Shown one piece after another: positions 1 to 11,875 of a stretch of 64,000 nucleotides of DNA. The notes under the pieces were generated by a model. The model worked only from the letters and a program-made list of their open reading frames with translations. It had not been told where the DNA came from and searched no databases. The position numbers and the translations under genes were made by a program. The first letter of the stretch is position 1; every line of letters begins with the position of its first letter. The stretch is from Bombardia bombarda. Lineage: Eukaryota; Ascomycota; Sordariomycetes; Sordariales; Lasiosphaeriaceae. The stretch covers positions 3,100,001 through 3,164,000 of the forward strand of contig JAULSR010000003.1 in assembly GCA_030512295.1 (NCBI GenBank), written 5' to 3'.

Positions 1-3000
1 CTTATTCCTGATCCACCCGCGGAGCTCAACCGCCGACAGCGAATCCAAGCCATACGCCATCAGCGGCTTGCCTGGCTCGATGTCCACCTCGAGGCGTAGC
101 ACCTTTGTGATCTGCCGCGACATGAGATCGATGCAGGCCTTGGCCAGCACGGACGGGTCGGCAGCTCCCGACTCGTGCAAGAGCCGGAAGGCCTTGACGT
201 GCTGGTCGTCCTCGCTGTGGTTGTTCTCGTCGTCATTGATGACGGCGTTGCTGCCGCTGTTGAAGAGATATCCAAATCTATCTTCGCCAGTCAGGTCAGA
301 CGACCCATCATTGGGCAGCGGGAAGGTCACGCCCGTGATGAGTTGGGCGGCGCTGGCCTCGTTGATTGGATTCCGCACGTCCTGCTGAAGGATCGAGTAG
401 GTGACAATGCGGCGGAGGACCCCTTCGCCAATGGGCGTCCACTGCTTCTTATCGAACCGGGCTTCGTAGCTCGCGCCCTGCTCAGCAATGTAACCAACGT
501 CCTCGATGGCCCCTAGGTCAACGCTGTTGGCTGGCAGCCCCTGTTGCCGGCGGTAGTGCGCAAATGCGTCGAGGAAGGTATTGGCGGCCGCGTAGTTGGC
601 CTGGCCCTTGTTGCCCACCACGCCTGAGATGCTGGACAGCATGGTGAAGAAGTCAAGATGCTGCTTCTGTTCCTCCTGCGACGCGTGGTGCAGGTTCCAC
701 GTTCCGCGGACCTTGGCCTCGATGGACTCACGATAATCCTGGTGCGTCATGGTCTCGAACGGCTTGTCACGCAACACCATAGCGCCTTGGATGATGCCAG
801 CAATCGGCTTGTTGTGCGATGCCGACTTGAAGATGCCCCGAACAAAGGATAAGTCGCTCACGTCGCCCCGTGCCGAGGTCACCTCACAGCCGTAGGTCAG
901 ACAGCTGCGTATGGCACGAGCTGATGCATCGTCTTCGGTGCCACTGCGACTGCAGACAATGAGGTGCTTGGCCCCACTGCGCGCCAGATGGATGGCGACG
1001 CTACCACAGAGACCCTTGAGACCACCCACGATGAGATAGGACACGTCTGGGCGTAGCTGGAGACTGCGGATGGCAGGGCGAATAGGCACCTTGACGTCTT
1101 CGCCGTGGTTGGTGATGACGATCTTACCAATGTGTTGCCCACGTCGGATGTAGGCGAGTGCAGCTGGCACGTTCTCGAAGCCGTACGTCACAATGGGCGA
1201 AATGGCTTTGACATGGCCAGCCTCAACAAGAGCAAAGATCTCGCCGAGGAGTTTCTCAACCAGCGCATCCTTGAAGTGCTTGGTGTATGAGAGGTCGATG
1301 GCCCGGAAGGAGCAGTTTCTGTCAAAGGGCTCCATGGCCAGGGTATTTCGATCGACAATGTCGCGCTTACCAATTTCGATCATGTTCCCGCCATCAGCCA
1401 TGATTCTCCATGATGCATCCAGCAGCTCGCCCGTCAGGGAATTGAGAATCACGTCCACGCCGCGGCCGCCTGTCTCGGTCATGATCTCCTCAGCAAACTT
1501 GGTAGTTCGAGAAGAGAACATGCGGTTATGCGGAATCCCGAAAGTAGAAGACAGGAACTCGCGCTTGTCTTGTGTCCCGACGGTAACGAAAACGTCTGCT
1601 TTCTTGTATTGCGCCAGCTGGATGGCGGCCAGTCCGACGCCGCCGGCGGCCGAGTGGATGAGAACAGATTGGCCTTCCTTGAGATCGGCCAGATAATACA
1701 GAGAATAAAGTGCTGTCATATACACTAGAGGAATGGTAGCGGCATCCTCAAAGCTCATCCATGTCGGGATGGCCTGGACACGCTCGACAGGCGCTTGGAG
1801 GCGGTTGACATAGGTTCCGCTTCTCATAACTGCAACACGATCGCCGACCTTGAACTTAGTCACGCCCGCCCCCAAGCGCTTGACGACACCGGCGCACTCG
1901 CAGCCAATCATGTATTCGTTTTCGGGTACAATGCCCATGGTTGTGGCCACGTCCTTGAAGTTGACGCCGACGGTCATGACCTCCACCTCAACAAATCCCT
2001 GCTCGACGGGCACGGGGCCGACGTGATTCTCGCACCATGTCAGCTCCAAAGATCCGACGCGCTCGGCTCGGATCTGCACCATTGCCTCGGTCTCGTGTAG
2101 GCTCTTGACGACAGGCTCAGCGCCATCTGCCTCGTCGCGCTTGAACGCGTTGACCTTCGCATCCGGCACAATGCGCTGCACGTGCAACACGCCGTCCCGC
2201 TCGACGTACTCGTCCTCCACTCCCTGGCCAGATTGTACAAGCCGCAAGATCTGGTCGATGGCCCAGAGAGTGGCGGCGCTGGTGCTTGACTGCACATCAA
2301 GCGTCGTCAACCTGGACCCTGTTTCCTCGTGGCGCACCACGCGGAAGAGACCATGCACCAGTGCGCCATCTGGGTTTGTCACGACGTGTTGCGAACCCTT
2401 GGTCACCCATACCAAGGGATGACCTGCGCCAAGAAGATGTTTCAACGCATCCCAGTGGCGCGAGCTGGCGTCAACCAGGAGAGGGTTAGACAGCTCGTCG
2501 AGCACGAGCACGACGGCACCGGCCGGGTAGTTGAGTGGGTTCTTCAAAGATGAGGCAGAGAGACGATGCTGAGTAACGGTCCATCCTGACGTCTCCAGCA
2601 TCTTTTGCAGGCCGCCGGCTGCGGCTGGGGTCTTGTCTGCTATATGAGCAATAACAAGATTCCTAGGCAGTGCTTGGACAACTTGTTGCTGGTCGTCGGA
2701 TTCGGCTCCGCTTCGCAAGAGGTAATGAGCTGGGCGACTGCGATAGGAATAGTTGCTATCATCCGCACTCAACTCCAAAACTGAAACAAATTCCGGAGTG
2801 TTCTGCACGAGATTGAGCAGTCTCCGATGACTCCAGAAGTCGCTGGCAGACTCCTTGATGGCCACAAAATCCATGGAAGCTGACGAGACGGACTCGGAGC
2901 TGGAGAGACTACTGCTTTCGGCCTCTTCTGAAGACAGCTCGTCAGACTCTGACGAGGCCGTGTTGGGCGTGTCTACCGACTGCGGGGTCGGGAAGGCATC

Positions 3001-6000
3001 CTCGAAGACTTCTTCAGTTTCGTCGGACCTCGTCTCTACCAGTGCATCCTTTGATATTTCTATCGTGGCTTTCGACCTGCGTCCAACGTGCACCAACAAG
3101 GTGTAGGCGTGCTCGGCAAGCAGCGGCTTCACGTTGGCAAGCACCTCGTCTAAGCCCAAGGTTGGTTTCTTAGGCGCCTTGATTATGGCGAGGTCGTACA
3201 GAGACGACTCAGAGCCGCTGGGCAGCCCAAATGCCGAATTTTCAAGCGTGGCAAGGTGGAATGATGAGTGTCTGTTGGCCTCGTTGTGTGACTGAACTGT
3301 CACAAGCGTCTTAGCATTAGGTGACGCAAAGTCATACTGAACATATGCCAGTCTGGCGGACATATCACTTGTCTCAAACCACACAGAGGAGACGTCGAGT
3401 TCGTCGAGGTTGACCTCGAGGACCTTGAGCATCGGCTTCTTGTGAGCAATGAGATCAATGACGCTGTGCAGCTTGCTGCGCGACACTTGGCTGTCTGGTG
3501 CCAAGTACGTCAGTTGGTCCTGAGTCAACAGAGACACATCTGGCTTCCATGAGACGCGATCGAACGTGTGCGGGTCGGGCTTAGGTGGCACATCAATCTT
3601 GACGTAGTTCAAGCCCTTGACCTGCATGAACATGGCGCCAGTCTCGGGATCATAGACAGAAATGTCGGAGATGATGCTCTTCGCCTGGTCCGGGCGGCCA
3701 CGACCAGTGTACCCGGACTTCGCAATAGCCAGGCCCTCACGCATATGGTAGGGCACCTTGTTAATAATGGCCTCGTTGACTATGCCTGGAACGATGATGT
3801 CCTTGACCAAACTGCGCTCATTGGAGGCATTTGCAGGCATGGCTACCTGCAGGCAGGCGTCAAGCACGGCGGGGTGGAAGGGGTAGTATGATTGAGGGTC
3901 CCACTTTGACTTTGGTGCCGTCAAATCCACCAGGGCGCGACAGGTTCGCTGACCGCTCGTCGCCTCGAGACTTGTCACCTTCTTGAAGGATGGACCGAAC
4001 CCCATACCCGCCTCCCGTTGGGCCTTATACCACAGAGTGAAAGGCTGAGGATTCTTGAGAGGTGCGAGGTCAGCACCACCTAGCTTCTCTTCGACGGGGT
4101 CCTGAACCCGGATAAGGCCAAAGCAGTGGTCCATAACAGCGTCGTCCTTGGACGTCGAGATGCGGAACTCATGCCAGTCTTTATTTCCTGGCACCTTGGT
4201 CAATGTAAGCAGGATGACGCACTCTTTATTCTCTTCAACAACCAAGGCTCGGTCGAATCGCACGTTGCGCAGGCGGTAGGCAAGGTCGTTAGATGATGCA
4301 ATGGCCTTTTCCGGATTTAGAGCGCTGTACTTTTGGTACATGGCCTCGATAGCCATTGTGGCAAGACCTGCGCCAGGGATGAGGACGTCAGGGCCCATCA
4401 TATGGTCACGCAGCCAAGGCACGTCTTCCAGCACGAGATGCTTGCGCCAAGTCGGGTTATGCCACGAGGATCCAAAGATCTTGCTGCCGATGAGGTCGTG
4501 GTTGATGAACTTCCTAAAGCGCCAGTCCTTGCTGGCAGCGTTCTCATGCCAGTACTTCACCGTATGGTTCCAGTTGTAGTTGGGCAAGTCGATGATTGTC
4601 CGCACCTTTTGATCTTTGTATCTGTTGACTGCACTCATATCGATAGGCGCCCCTGTTACAGACAGCCGACCGGCGGTGTCGAAGAGAGCCTTGACAGCAT
4701 TGACGCCTCGGGCCCAGGAAGCGCAATATGTAACGCTTGTGCCGCCGTTGGGCAGGGACTTGAGGATCTGTGACACAGGTCCCGCAAGCGCCCCCGAGGG
4801 TCCGATCTCGATAAGTATGTCTGGTGACTTGTTATCAGGCTGCGATACCATCTGCTTGAGCGCCTCGTGGAAGCGGACTGGCGACACCATGTTTGTCTTC
4901 CAGTAAAGAGCATCGGTTTGCATGCTACCGGTCAGCTCAACAGCTGTGGCGGACGAGAACATGGAAATTCCTGATGACGCGTGCTTGTCGAGCGCGGTAA
5001 ACTTGGCATCTTGGGAGAGCAATGTTTCGTACTCCTCTCCGATAACGTCCATCAGCCCGGAGTGGTACGCAAGATCCACTTGCAGCAGTCTGGCAAAGTG
5101 CCCAGCCGCTGTAATGTCCTCTGCCAGGAGCTTAAGCTCGGACTTCCGGCCAGAGATGGTGAGACTCTGGGGGCTGTTGAAGCAAGCGATCCATGCATCG
5201 TACTTTTCGAGAAAGGGGGCCACCGCCTCGGTACCCAGGCCGACGGCAAGCATACCAACATTGGCTTCCGACTCATTCTTACGGTTGACAGCTGCCCGGC
5301 CTCGATAGAATGCTGCCTTTATTGCGCTAGCTCGGTCGATGAACCCGGCCGTGTAGGCAGCGGCAATCTCTCCTGAAGAGTGACCCACAACACTAGAAGG
5401 TGTGATTCCCCAGCTCTCCAAAACGGCGATAAGACACAGCTGGATGGCTGTTACCAAAGGCTGCGAGAATTCTGGTTGACGCATATGATCTGCCGAACGG
5501 GGTTCGGTTAACTCGCTGAGGAGAGACCACTTGGGGGGATCCCGAATGCTCTGCAGGACCTGGTCGAGTTCTTCCAAGATTGATCTTGTCCAGGGGAAGA
5601 ATTGCAACAATTCTTTACCCATTTGTGGCCATTGTGCTCCTTGGCCGGTGAAAACAAAGCCAATTTTGGGCGCATCAGAGGACTTTTTGGCCAAGGTGAA
5701 ATCCTTTGGCTCAATTTCGGTAGAACGCGTGGTCACATAAGCCAAGTGCCAGAGCTTTGACCGACGCTCTGACAATGTATAAGCCAAGTCGGGAAGGCTC
5801 ACCTTCACGCGTGGGTTGATAAGGTGGTCGCAGAGAGCCTGGATGTTTGCTTTCAACGAGTTGGCGTCGTTTGCGGAAAGAACGAGCGTGTAAGGCCTCG
5901 CGGACTCTTCATCTTCTTCCTCGTCTAGAGACAGGACATCATCTGACGACGAGAAGGAAGACACGTGGTGAGACCGGGCCTCGGCGCCGGCTTCCTCGAT

Positions 6001-7524
6001 GATTGCGTGAGCGTTGGCGCCGCCGTAACCAAACGAGTTTATGCTCGCTCGTCTGACCTTGCCGTCGACGTCAGGCCAGGGGATCATGGTCCGCGAGGCG
6101 CGGACACGATTTCCCTTAAAGTCGACTGCAAGTCAGGTATGAACATCAGCGTGTGAAGGCAGATTAACTTGAAGATTTGTAGTAGAAATGGGCTCCATAC
6201 TCTTTGGACTCGGGTTGATAAACAGGGGAGTGCCTGGGATCAGGCCCGTCTCAATACTCATTACGGTTTTGATCAAACCGGAAATGCCGGCTGCGGGTTC
6301 AGAGTGTCCAACGTTGCTTTTGATCTGTTGGCTTTTGTGTCAGCTTACGAAAGCAGGCACTATCACTACCATAAAGGAAAGAGGCAAGAGTGAAAGAGAC
6401 ATACCGAGCCGATGATCAGCGGCTTGTCTGCATCACGCGTTGCAGCAAATGCATAGCCGGCTCCCCTGACCTCGGTTGGGTCACCGGCTTGGGTGCCGGT
6501 TCCATGGCATTCGAGATACTGCGTATCGTTCAGGTTCGTGATACCAGCGTTGGCATACGCGGATCGAATAGCGGCCGCCTGGGCCTCGGCGCTTGGGCTG
6601 GCAATTCCTCCAGTTCGACCATTGCTGCCAAATGTCAGTGATGAGAAACTCTCAGCAGACCAGGTATCAATGAGCAATTACATGCCTGTTGGAAGCCAAT
6701 CCGCGGATAATAGCTCGGATGGGGTCTCGGTCCCGAATAGCATCAGACAGCCGTTTGACAATGACGCAGCTGACAGCCTCCGCCTTGACGTAGCCATCGG
6801 CAGAGACATCAAAGGTGTGACAATAGCCGGTAGGAGAGTGGGCCTGGCCAACATTTCCAGCGTCGATAACGTGGTCGGGATTGAAATAAAGATTGCTCGT
6901 GGCAACAATGGCGGCGTCGACCTCGCCCGACTGCAGCACGCGACAAGCCACATCGAGACCTACCAAACTTCCAGAGCAGGCGGTATCGATGGTGATGCTG
7001 GGCCCCTTGATGTTGAGGAAATAGCTGATCCTGTTGGCCATGATAGCACGGCCGACACCGATGGCGTTGTTGGCCGGACGGTCCTCGGGATCCCTGTTCT
7101 GCATGTCGCCGTAGTCGGACGAGTAGGCGCCTACGAAGCAGGCCACGGGCTTGCCGTTGATCTGCTCGAGGGATATGCCTGCATTCTCGAGCCCTTCGTA
7201 AACAACCTCGAGCATCTGACGTTGGTTGGGGTCCATGGCAACAGCTTCGGTGCCTGAAATCTCGAAGAAGGAGGCGTCAAAGTCGGCGAGGTCGACATCG
7301 TCAAGAAACATGCCGCCCAGGGGACGCATGGTCCCGGGCTTGTGCGAGCCGTCATAGTGGCCGGCGATGTTGAAGCGGGAAGCGGGCACGGCGTTGGAGG
7401 CGACCTTTCCCTCGGAGATGAAGTCCCATAGCTTATGGGGTGTGTTGTTGCCGCCCGGCAGCCGGCAAGCAAAGCCTATAATGGCCACCGGGTCTTGTGT
7501 GTATGTTGGCGCCGTGCTAGCCAT
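1..7524 (-). CDS. Highly reducing type I polyketide synthase, C-terminus cut by window edge
   Basis: Iterative HR-PKS that builds a reduced polyketide; 2436 residues are visible. Predicted exons: 7524-6686, 6624-6405, 6324-6201, 6125-1. Rough domain order: KS 10-430 (DTACSGS, Cys183; later ECHGTGTQAGD and KSNVGH); MAT 545-857 (VGHSSGE); DH 900-1240 (DHMMGPDVLIPG and HPAVLDACLQ); degenerate methyltransferase 1247-1470; ER 1752-2064 (HSAAGGVGLAAIQLA); KR 2083-2280 (GGLKGLCG, NYAAAN); ACP from 2394 with YGLDSLSAVEL, attachment Ser2423 at 42-40. No release domain is seen, and only 13 codons follow the serine. The start is the ATG at 7524; the codon two upstream is TTG. Intron 1 appears to have a GC donor. 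Ser/Asp/Glu-rich inserts follow the KS and the MT remnant. It is divergent from the hydrolase gene, which probably releases the chain. Domain identity is seen directly; the product is unknown. Confidence 0.95.
2835..3060 (-). other. Ser/Glu/Asp-rich low-complexity insert in the PKS
   Basis: About 75 residues between the methyltransferase remnant and the ER lead-in are dominated by Ser, Glu, Asp and Thr, including runs such as SSEEAESSSLSSSESVSS. No catalytic motif is present. It looks like a disordered acidic linker, possibly phosphorylated. A shorter similar insert (SSFSSSDDVLSLDEEEDEE) sits after the KS, near 5990-5915. Confidence 0.75.
3360..3480 (-). other. Degenerate C-methyltransferase motif in the PKS
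   Basis: In active HR-PKS methyltransferase domains a stretch reading roughly LLAHKNP..ILEIGAGTGG binds S-adenosylmethionine. Here the matching place reads DLIAHKKPMLKVLEVNLDEL. The lead-in is recognisable, but the glycine-rich GxGTG core is gone. The PKS itself therefore probably cannot methylate its chain. This is a motif-level inference from translation of this strand. Confidence 0.7.
6625..6685 (-). other. Predicted GC-AG intron in the PKS
   Basis: Joining exon end AACAG to CAATGG across this 61-base stretch restores the conserved KS sequence GLASNSNGRTGGIASPS. The donor then reads GCATGT rather than GTNNGT. The nearby GT at 6681-6680 leaves the wrong reading phase for the only suitable acceptor. 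Confidence 0.7.
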
Positions 7525-8420
7525 GATCAAAGATGGGGATAGATTCCGTGATGATTTTCACCGAAGAGTGAAGTTGCCAAGGAATTTGTCTGGCAGATTC
7601 AAGTTTCCATACCTCCATCACTGTTCGTCCGCAATGTCTTATATGAAATGTTCGCATCCTAACTTAGCAACACTCACTCATTCACATGGCGAGCGTCAGC
7701 TGCATCTAGGGTGGCATCTCGATACTGAGTGCCTATCTTACCCTACCTTGCCTTGCGTTCCCTTGGGCACCCGAGGTTTGGATCTCGTCGTCGTTATCGT
7801 AATCGACTTTAGATCTCTCTGATAAGGCAGAATAAGCTCAAAGTGAAGTTATGGGAGATCTCTTACAGCATATTGGAAAGAACACTGCATGCAGGCCTGC
7901 GGCGATGGTGTCCCCATTTCTGCTGTCATGCATTTTCTGATGCTACAGTCATCCTTGCTTGGGTCATATAAGTTGCTTATTCCCAATCAGGCAGACGATG
8001 TCGAGATGGTATCTAGATGTATGGCAAAGAAGCATGACTTTGGCGGTCTGCAAGTTGGGTTAGATCGCAGTCCCAGCTACTGGTATGCTTTCTGTAGGAC
8101 AATGTGTGGTCATGGCTAGGGTCAGCTGGGGTGGTAATATAAGCACGAGGTGTTGGGTCATCTATCATACATAATCTCTTATCTCCGTAATCATTGTTAT
8201 AGTACTATCTTTGATTGGTATGTCCTTGGTACGTGGGATATTTACGTGTTTCCGAATGTCTTGGACTAGCGGGATCTTTTATCTTTGGACTGTGGCCAAC
8301 AGCCATAAGCCGTATGTGTAAGAGCAAGTGTACCCATCATATTACTTACCGATCTTTCAGTTTGCAGGACAGACGCAGGACATCTTTCAGCACTTCGTTT
8401 CTCTCCTCTTTGAAGCCAAG
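7525..8420. promoter_or_regulatory. Shared divergent promoter between PKS and hydrolase
   Basis: 896 bases separate the start codons of the minus-strand PKS and the plus-strand hydrolase. The region holds TATA-like AT stretches near 7638, 7967 and 8135 but no convincing gene. Its position allows joint control of the first two pathway genes. The hydrolase side is long enough for a 5' leader, possibly spliced. Confidence 0.5.
7638..7644 (-). promoter_or_regulatory. Possible TATA element of the PKS
   Basis: Minus-strand ATATAAG lies about 115 bases upstream of the PKS ATG, inside the shared PKS/hydrolase promoter. Position and sequence fit a fungal TATA box; no experimental support. Confidence 0.35.
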
Positions 8421-9486
8421 ATGGGTGTTTCTATGCGCCACAAGTTGGTGGAGTGCAAGACCGTCGACGGTGTTGTGATTCGAGGATGGTTTTTCACCGC
8501 GCCAGTCGAAGGGCCAGCACCCGCCATCATCATGTCTCACGGTGTGGGTCTTTTCAAAGCCATGGCATATCATCACTGGACTAGTACTGACAGATGTCGC
8601 GGGTGTGTTCCAGTTCAACTGCGTCAAGGAAATGACACTTCCTGAAGTTGCTGAGCAGTTCCAATCAAAGGGCTACAATGTGCTGCTATATGATGCTCGA
8701 AGCGTTGGTGCTAGCGGTGGTATGCCAAGAAATCAACTCGACCCTTTGCAGATGGCTCAGGACCTGTCTGGTAAGTTGTCTCCCCTCTATAGTACAGGAT
8801 TGGGGTCTTTTGCGAGTTTCTAACCAGCTCCTCTTGAAACAGACATCATCACGTACACCTCGAGTCTGCCAAGCGTCGATTCCCGCCGCATTCTTCTCTG
8901 GGGCATGTCATTTGGCGGCATGGTCAGTGGATGCTGCGCAGCTGTCGATCGACGGATCAAGGGGCTGGTGATGGTGTGCCCGCTCTTTAGCTTTATAAGG
9001 CCCGACAGGAGGAAGACGGTGTTTGCACAGGTGATAAAGGACAGGGTATCGCAGTTACGGGGCAATGAGCCCTTCACTCTGCAGCCTTTCAACAGCAAGG
9101 GAGACAATCCTGCCGGCATGGGTGGTGCTGGGGGCCCGGGTGGGATCGAGGCCTACAACCTCATGCAGTCGGCCGCAGAGCTGGGCCATCCCGACTTTCG
9201 CAACCGCATTACCCTGCAGACATACCACAAGCTCGCCCTGGCTCGTCCCAAGGAGTTGCTGGAGCTGGTTGACGGGGTGCCTGTCTTCATGGTCATCCCC
9301 GAGCTGGATGACATCTCCCCTCCCGAGGATCAGCAGGATGGGTTTGGTAGGCTGGAGACGCCCAAGAGGCTGTATTTGGCCAAGGGGAAGGGTCATCTGT
9401 CTATTATGAGCGGAGAGGGATCTCAGGAGATCATCAGGGCTACTGAGCAGTTTTTCGAGGATGCCCTCGAGGGCAGGGTGATGTAG
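8421..9486 (+). CDS. Alpha/beta hydrolase, polyketide transferase/thiohydrolase-like
   Basis: Predicted exons 8421-8543, 8614-8770, 8843-9486 give 307 residues. The nucleophile elbow is GMSFG in LLWGMSFGGMVSG. A likely acid Asp sits in PELDDISPPED and a likely His in KGKGHLSIM. The N-terminus (MRHKLVECKTVDGVVIRGW, then SHGFNCVKEM) resembles the family typified by fumagillin-cluster Af380 and by hydrolases next to reducing PKSs. Those proteins release or transfer a chain from the ACP. As the neighbouring PKS has no visible release domain, chain off-loading is the likely role. The start is the ATG at 8421 because it opens directly into the conserved N-terminus; 8433 is the alternative. No signal peptide is visible, so it is probably cytosolic. 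The exact reaction is inferred. Confidence 0.85.
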
Positions 9487-10293
9487 GTAGACTACAGTTA
9501 CTATTGCAATCCCTTCCTTCAGTTGCATTTTCATATCAAATGTCTCGAACTTCCGGATCTATCTTCTCGTGAAATGAAAATGACAGAAATACATGAAATT
9601 ACGTATGAAATACATACAAGTTTAACAAGTGCATTTGGGGTCACTAGAATAGGGCTCTTCTCAGGTAAGGTACCTTGTTCGCACCCACTCTGTTTCAATA
9701 TTTTTTCGAGTGCAGTGATGGGACGAAAGTTCAAGGTCCATTGACATGTGTACGTACCCTGGCAAGCCTGGTACGCATCGTGACCCACAGAAATAAGGTT
9801 TGACTGCAAGTCTCTGAATGGCCAGAATTTGCTTACCTTGCATTAGCCATCCGGGGTAACCTTTGTGCCGGGATCTGAGCTGATGCATGCGGGACGGGAC
9901 CAGCCTAGGGGCAGAACTGTCAAATGGCTTTCTACACTAGTTGCACCCCCTCCCGGGAATAAGACCCAAATGGCACGATTTCGTCCCTGTTCCGGCATCA
10001 GACTGCATTCAGCGGAGGAATTAACAGTCGGTGCTGACCCATTTCGGCCGTGATTGGTCGGGGAGACATGAGGTATCGCGCAGGTCGAGAGCAACACTGG
10101 GTCACCAACCACATGGTGCAGAAGATGCGCATGCCATAAAACAGAAAATTGAACAAGCTGAAAACAAAAAAAGGAAAAAAAAAAAGAAAAAAAAAAAAAA
10201 ACCTCTGAATTGATTCTGGGTAGCAAATATCGCAAGGCAGCTATCTCCAAGAACATCACTTTGCAACTAGACCCCGACACTACACCAACAGCT
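9487..10293 (+). other. Intergenic region upstream of the SDR gene
   Basis: 807 bases with no convincing gene. It holds a 41-base nearly pure adenine tract at 10161-10201, about 90 bases before the SDR start; such tracts often act as nucleosome-poor promoter elements in fungi. Confidence 0.4.
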
Positions 10294-11213
10294 ATGTTGT
10301 CCAAGAAGACAGTCCTCATCACGGGCTGCAGCCAAGGCGGCCTCGGCGAGGCACTGGCGCGTGCCTTTCTGGCCAAAGACTTCTACGTGTTCGCGACCCT
10401 GCGTAACGTGGCCAAGGCCGGCCCTCTGGCGACACTCGAGAACGTCGAGATCCTTCCTCTCGAAGCCACATCGGTCGAGTCAATCCAGGCGGCCGCACAG
10501 GCGGTCGCCAAGCGCACCGGAGGCAGCCTCGATGTCTTGGTCAACAACGCCGGCGCCGACTTTGTCATGCCTTTGCTCGACGTCCCTATCGACGAGGCCA
10601 AGAAGCTCTTTGACCTCAACGTCTGGAGCATTCTGGCCACCACCCAGGCCTTCACGCCCATGCTCGTCAAGGCCAAGGGCAGCATCTGCAACATCATCTC
10701 CACCGCGGCTTGCATGTCGTTTGCCTATGCTGGTGAGAGCTCGACTCCATTCCTCGCTCTGCACGTATGTCGTTGAGCTGATCGTATCGTGAAAATCACA
10801 CAAAAGGCATCTACAGCAGCTCCAAGGTGGCGGCGCGCCGCATCTCCGAAACCCTGCGCATCGAGCTCGCTCCCTTGGGCGTGCGCGTCATTACCTGCAT
10901 GGCCGGCGCCATACACACGCCCATTCACACCAATGCAGGAGAGCTCAGGCTGCCTGAAGGATCCTACTACACCGTTGTGCGGGATACCATCAGCAAGCAG
11001 CGTGAGGGGGCCATGAAGCCCGGCGCGCAGACGCCCGATGTCACGGCCAAGAGCATCGTGAACGACATCGTGGCTGGAAAGAGCGGCGAGATCTGGCGCG
11101 GTGGTTTGAGTTCCCTCGTGCGCTACCTGGCCGCGCTGGTCCCTGGTGTGTTGGAATACATCATTAACGGGGACAAGGACTTGCCCCTGGTCAAGAAGGA
11201 GCATTCTCATTAA
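10294..11213 (+). CDS. Short-chain dehydrogenase/reductase, AYR1-like
   Basis: Predicted exons 10294-10732 and 10807-11213 encode 281 residues. This is a classical SDR: cofactor motif TGCSQGGLGEALA near residue 9, NNAG near 85, and catalytic tetrad members Ser (in IISTAA) and YSSSK. The serine is 13 residues before the tyrosine, as expected. The intron falls just before GIYSSSK. Overall it resembles NADPH-dependent 1-acyl-dihydroxyacetone-phosphate reductases (Ayr1), a branch often recruited to fungal polyketide clusters. Reduction or oxidation of a hydroxyl/ketone on the polyketide is inferred from its place between the hydrolase and P450 genes. A housekeeping lipid role cannot be excluded from sequence alone. 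It has no C-terminal membrane tail. Confidence 0.85.
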
Positions 11214-11875
11214 GCCTGGTTTTGCATTCATTAGGCATTGTTGACGGCAGGGCTGGCGCGGGTGTGTCAAATGATATCCGAGCAGGTGTGCAAGCGGCCA
11301 ATATTCTTTTGTTGGACGCTTGCCATGAGATAATATTCGCGTTGTTTTATTTATTATTCCCTTTGTCGTTTTTACCACCTTAGGTACTGCTATAATGCAA
11401 CCCGGAACTGGAACTAGTAGTGTGTCATTGCCTTATCCAGACTTACGAAGCAACAAGTACTCCTTGACATGAAGCCACCAGTACAAGACAATGTTTCGAG
11501 TACGTAGTAACAATCTCGAGCTAATTACCTGTAGCAGACATGATCTGCAATGTTGGTCCATGAGTTGCAGCGAAGATCTCGAAAATGACTAACTAGGGCT
11601 GCATGTATCGCTTGACACTTGATACTACCAGCCCAAATGCTTATTGCGCACAGTGAGATAAGTATCTTACTACTATCTGTCATGTAATCATTTGCATGCA
11701 GATATGCTGCAAAACGGTAAGCCTTGGCTGCCTACCTGGGCCCTTACTCGGGGCCTGTGGTGACTCTGGGTACGGTATTCTACAGCACTTTAGTCAGATA
11801 TACCTGCCTGTATGTCGTTCGTATAGACCTAGAAGTGCCGTATCCTCGACTCGATGAGCGACACCGAGGCTTAGA
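11214..11875 (+). other. Intergenic region between SDR and first P450
   Basis: 662 bases with no gene that I can support. It contains the SDR 3' end and the P450 promoter. I see no strong TATA box. Confidence 0.3.

Noticed and set aside
4395..4440. Apparent loss of the DH motif HxxxGxxxxP (reads DHMMGPDVLIP)
   Set aside because: The His and Pro keep their spacing, and Gly one position early (DHxxGxDVLxP) is common in fungal HR-PKSs; the domain is probably active.
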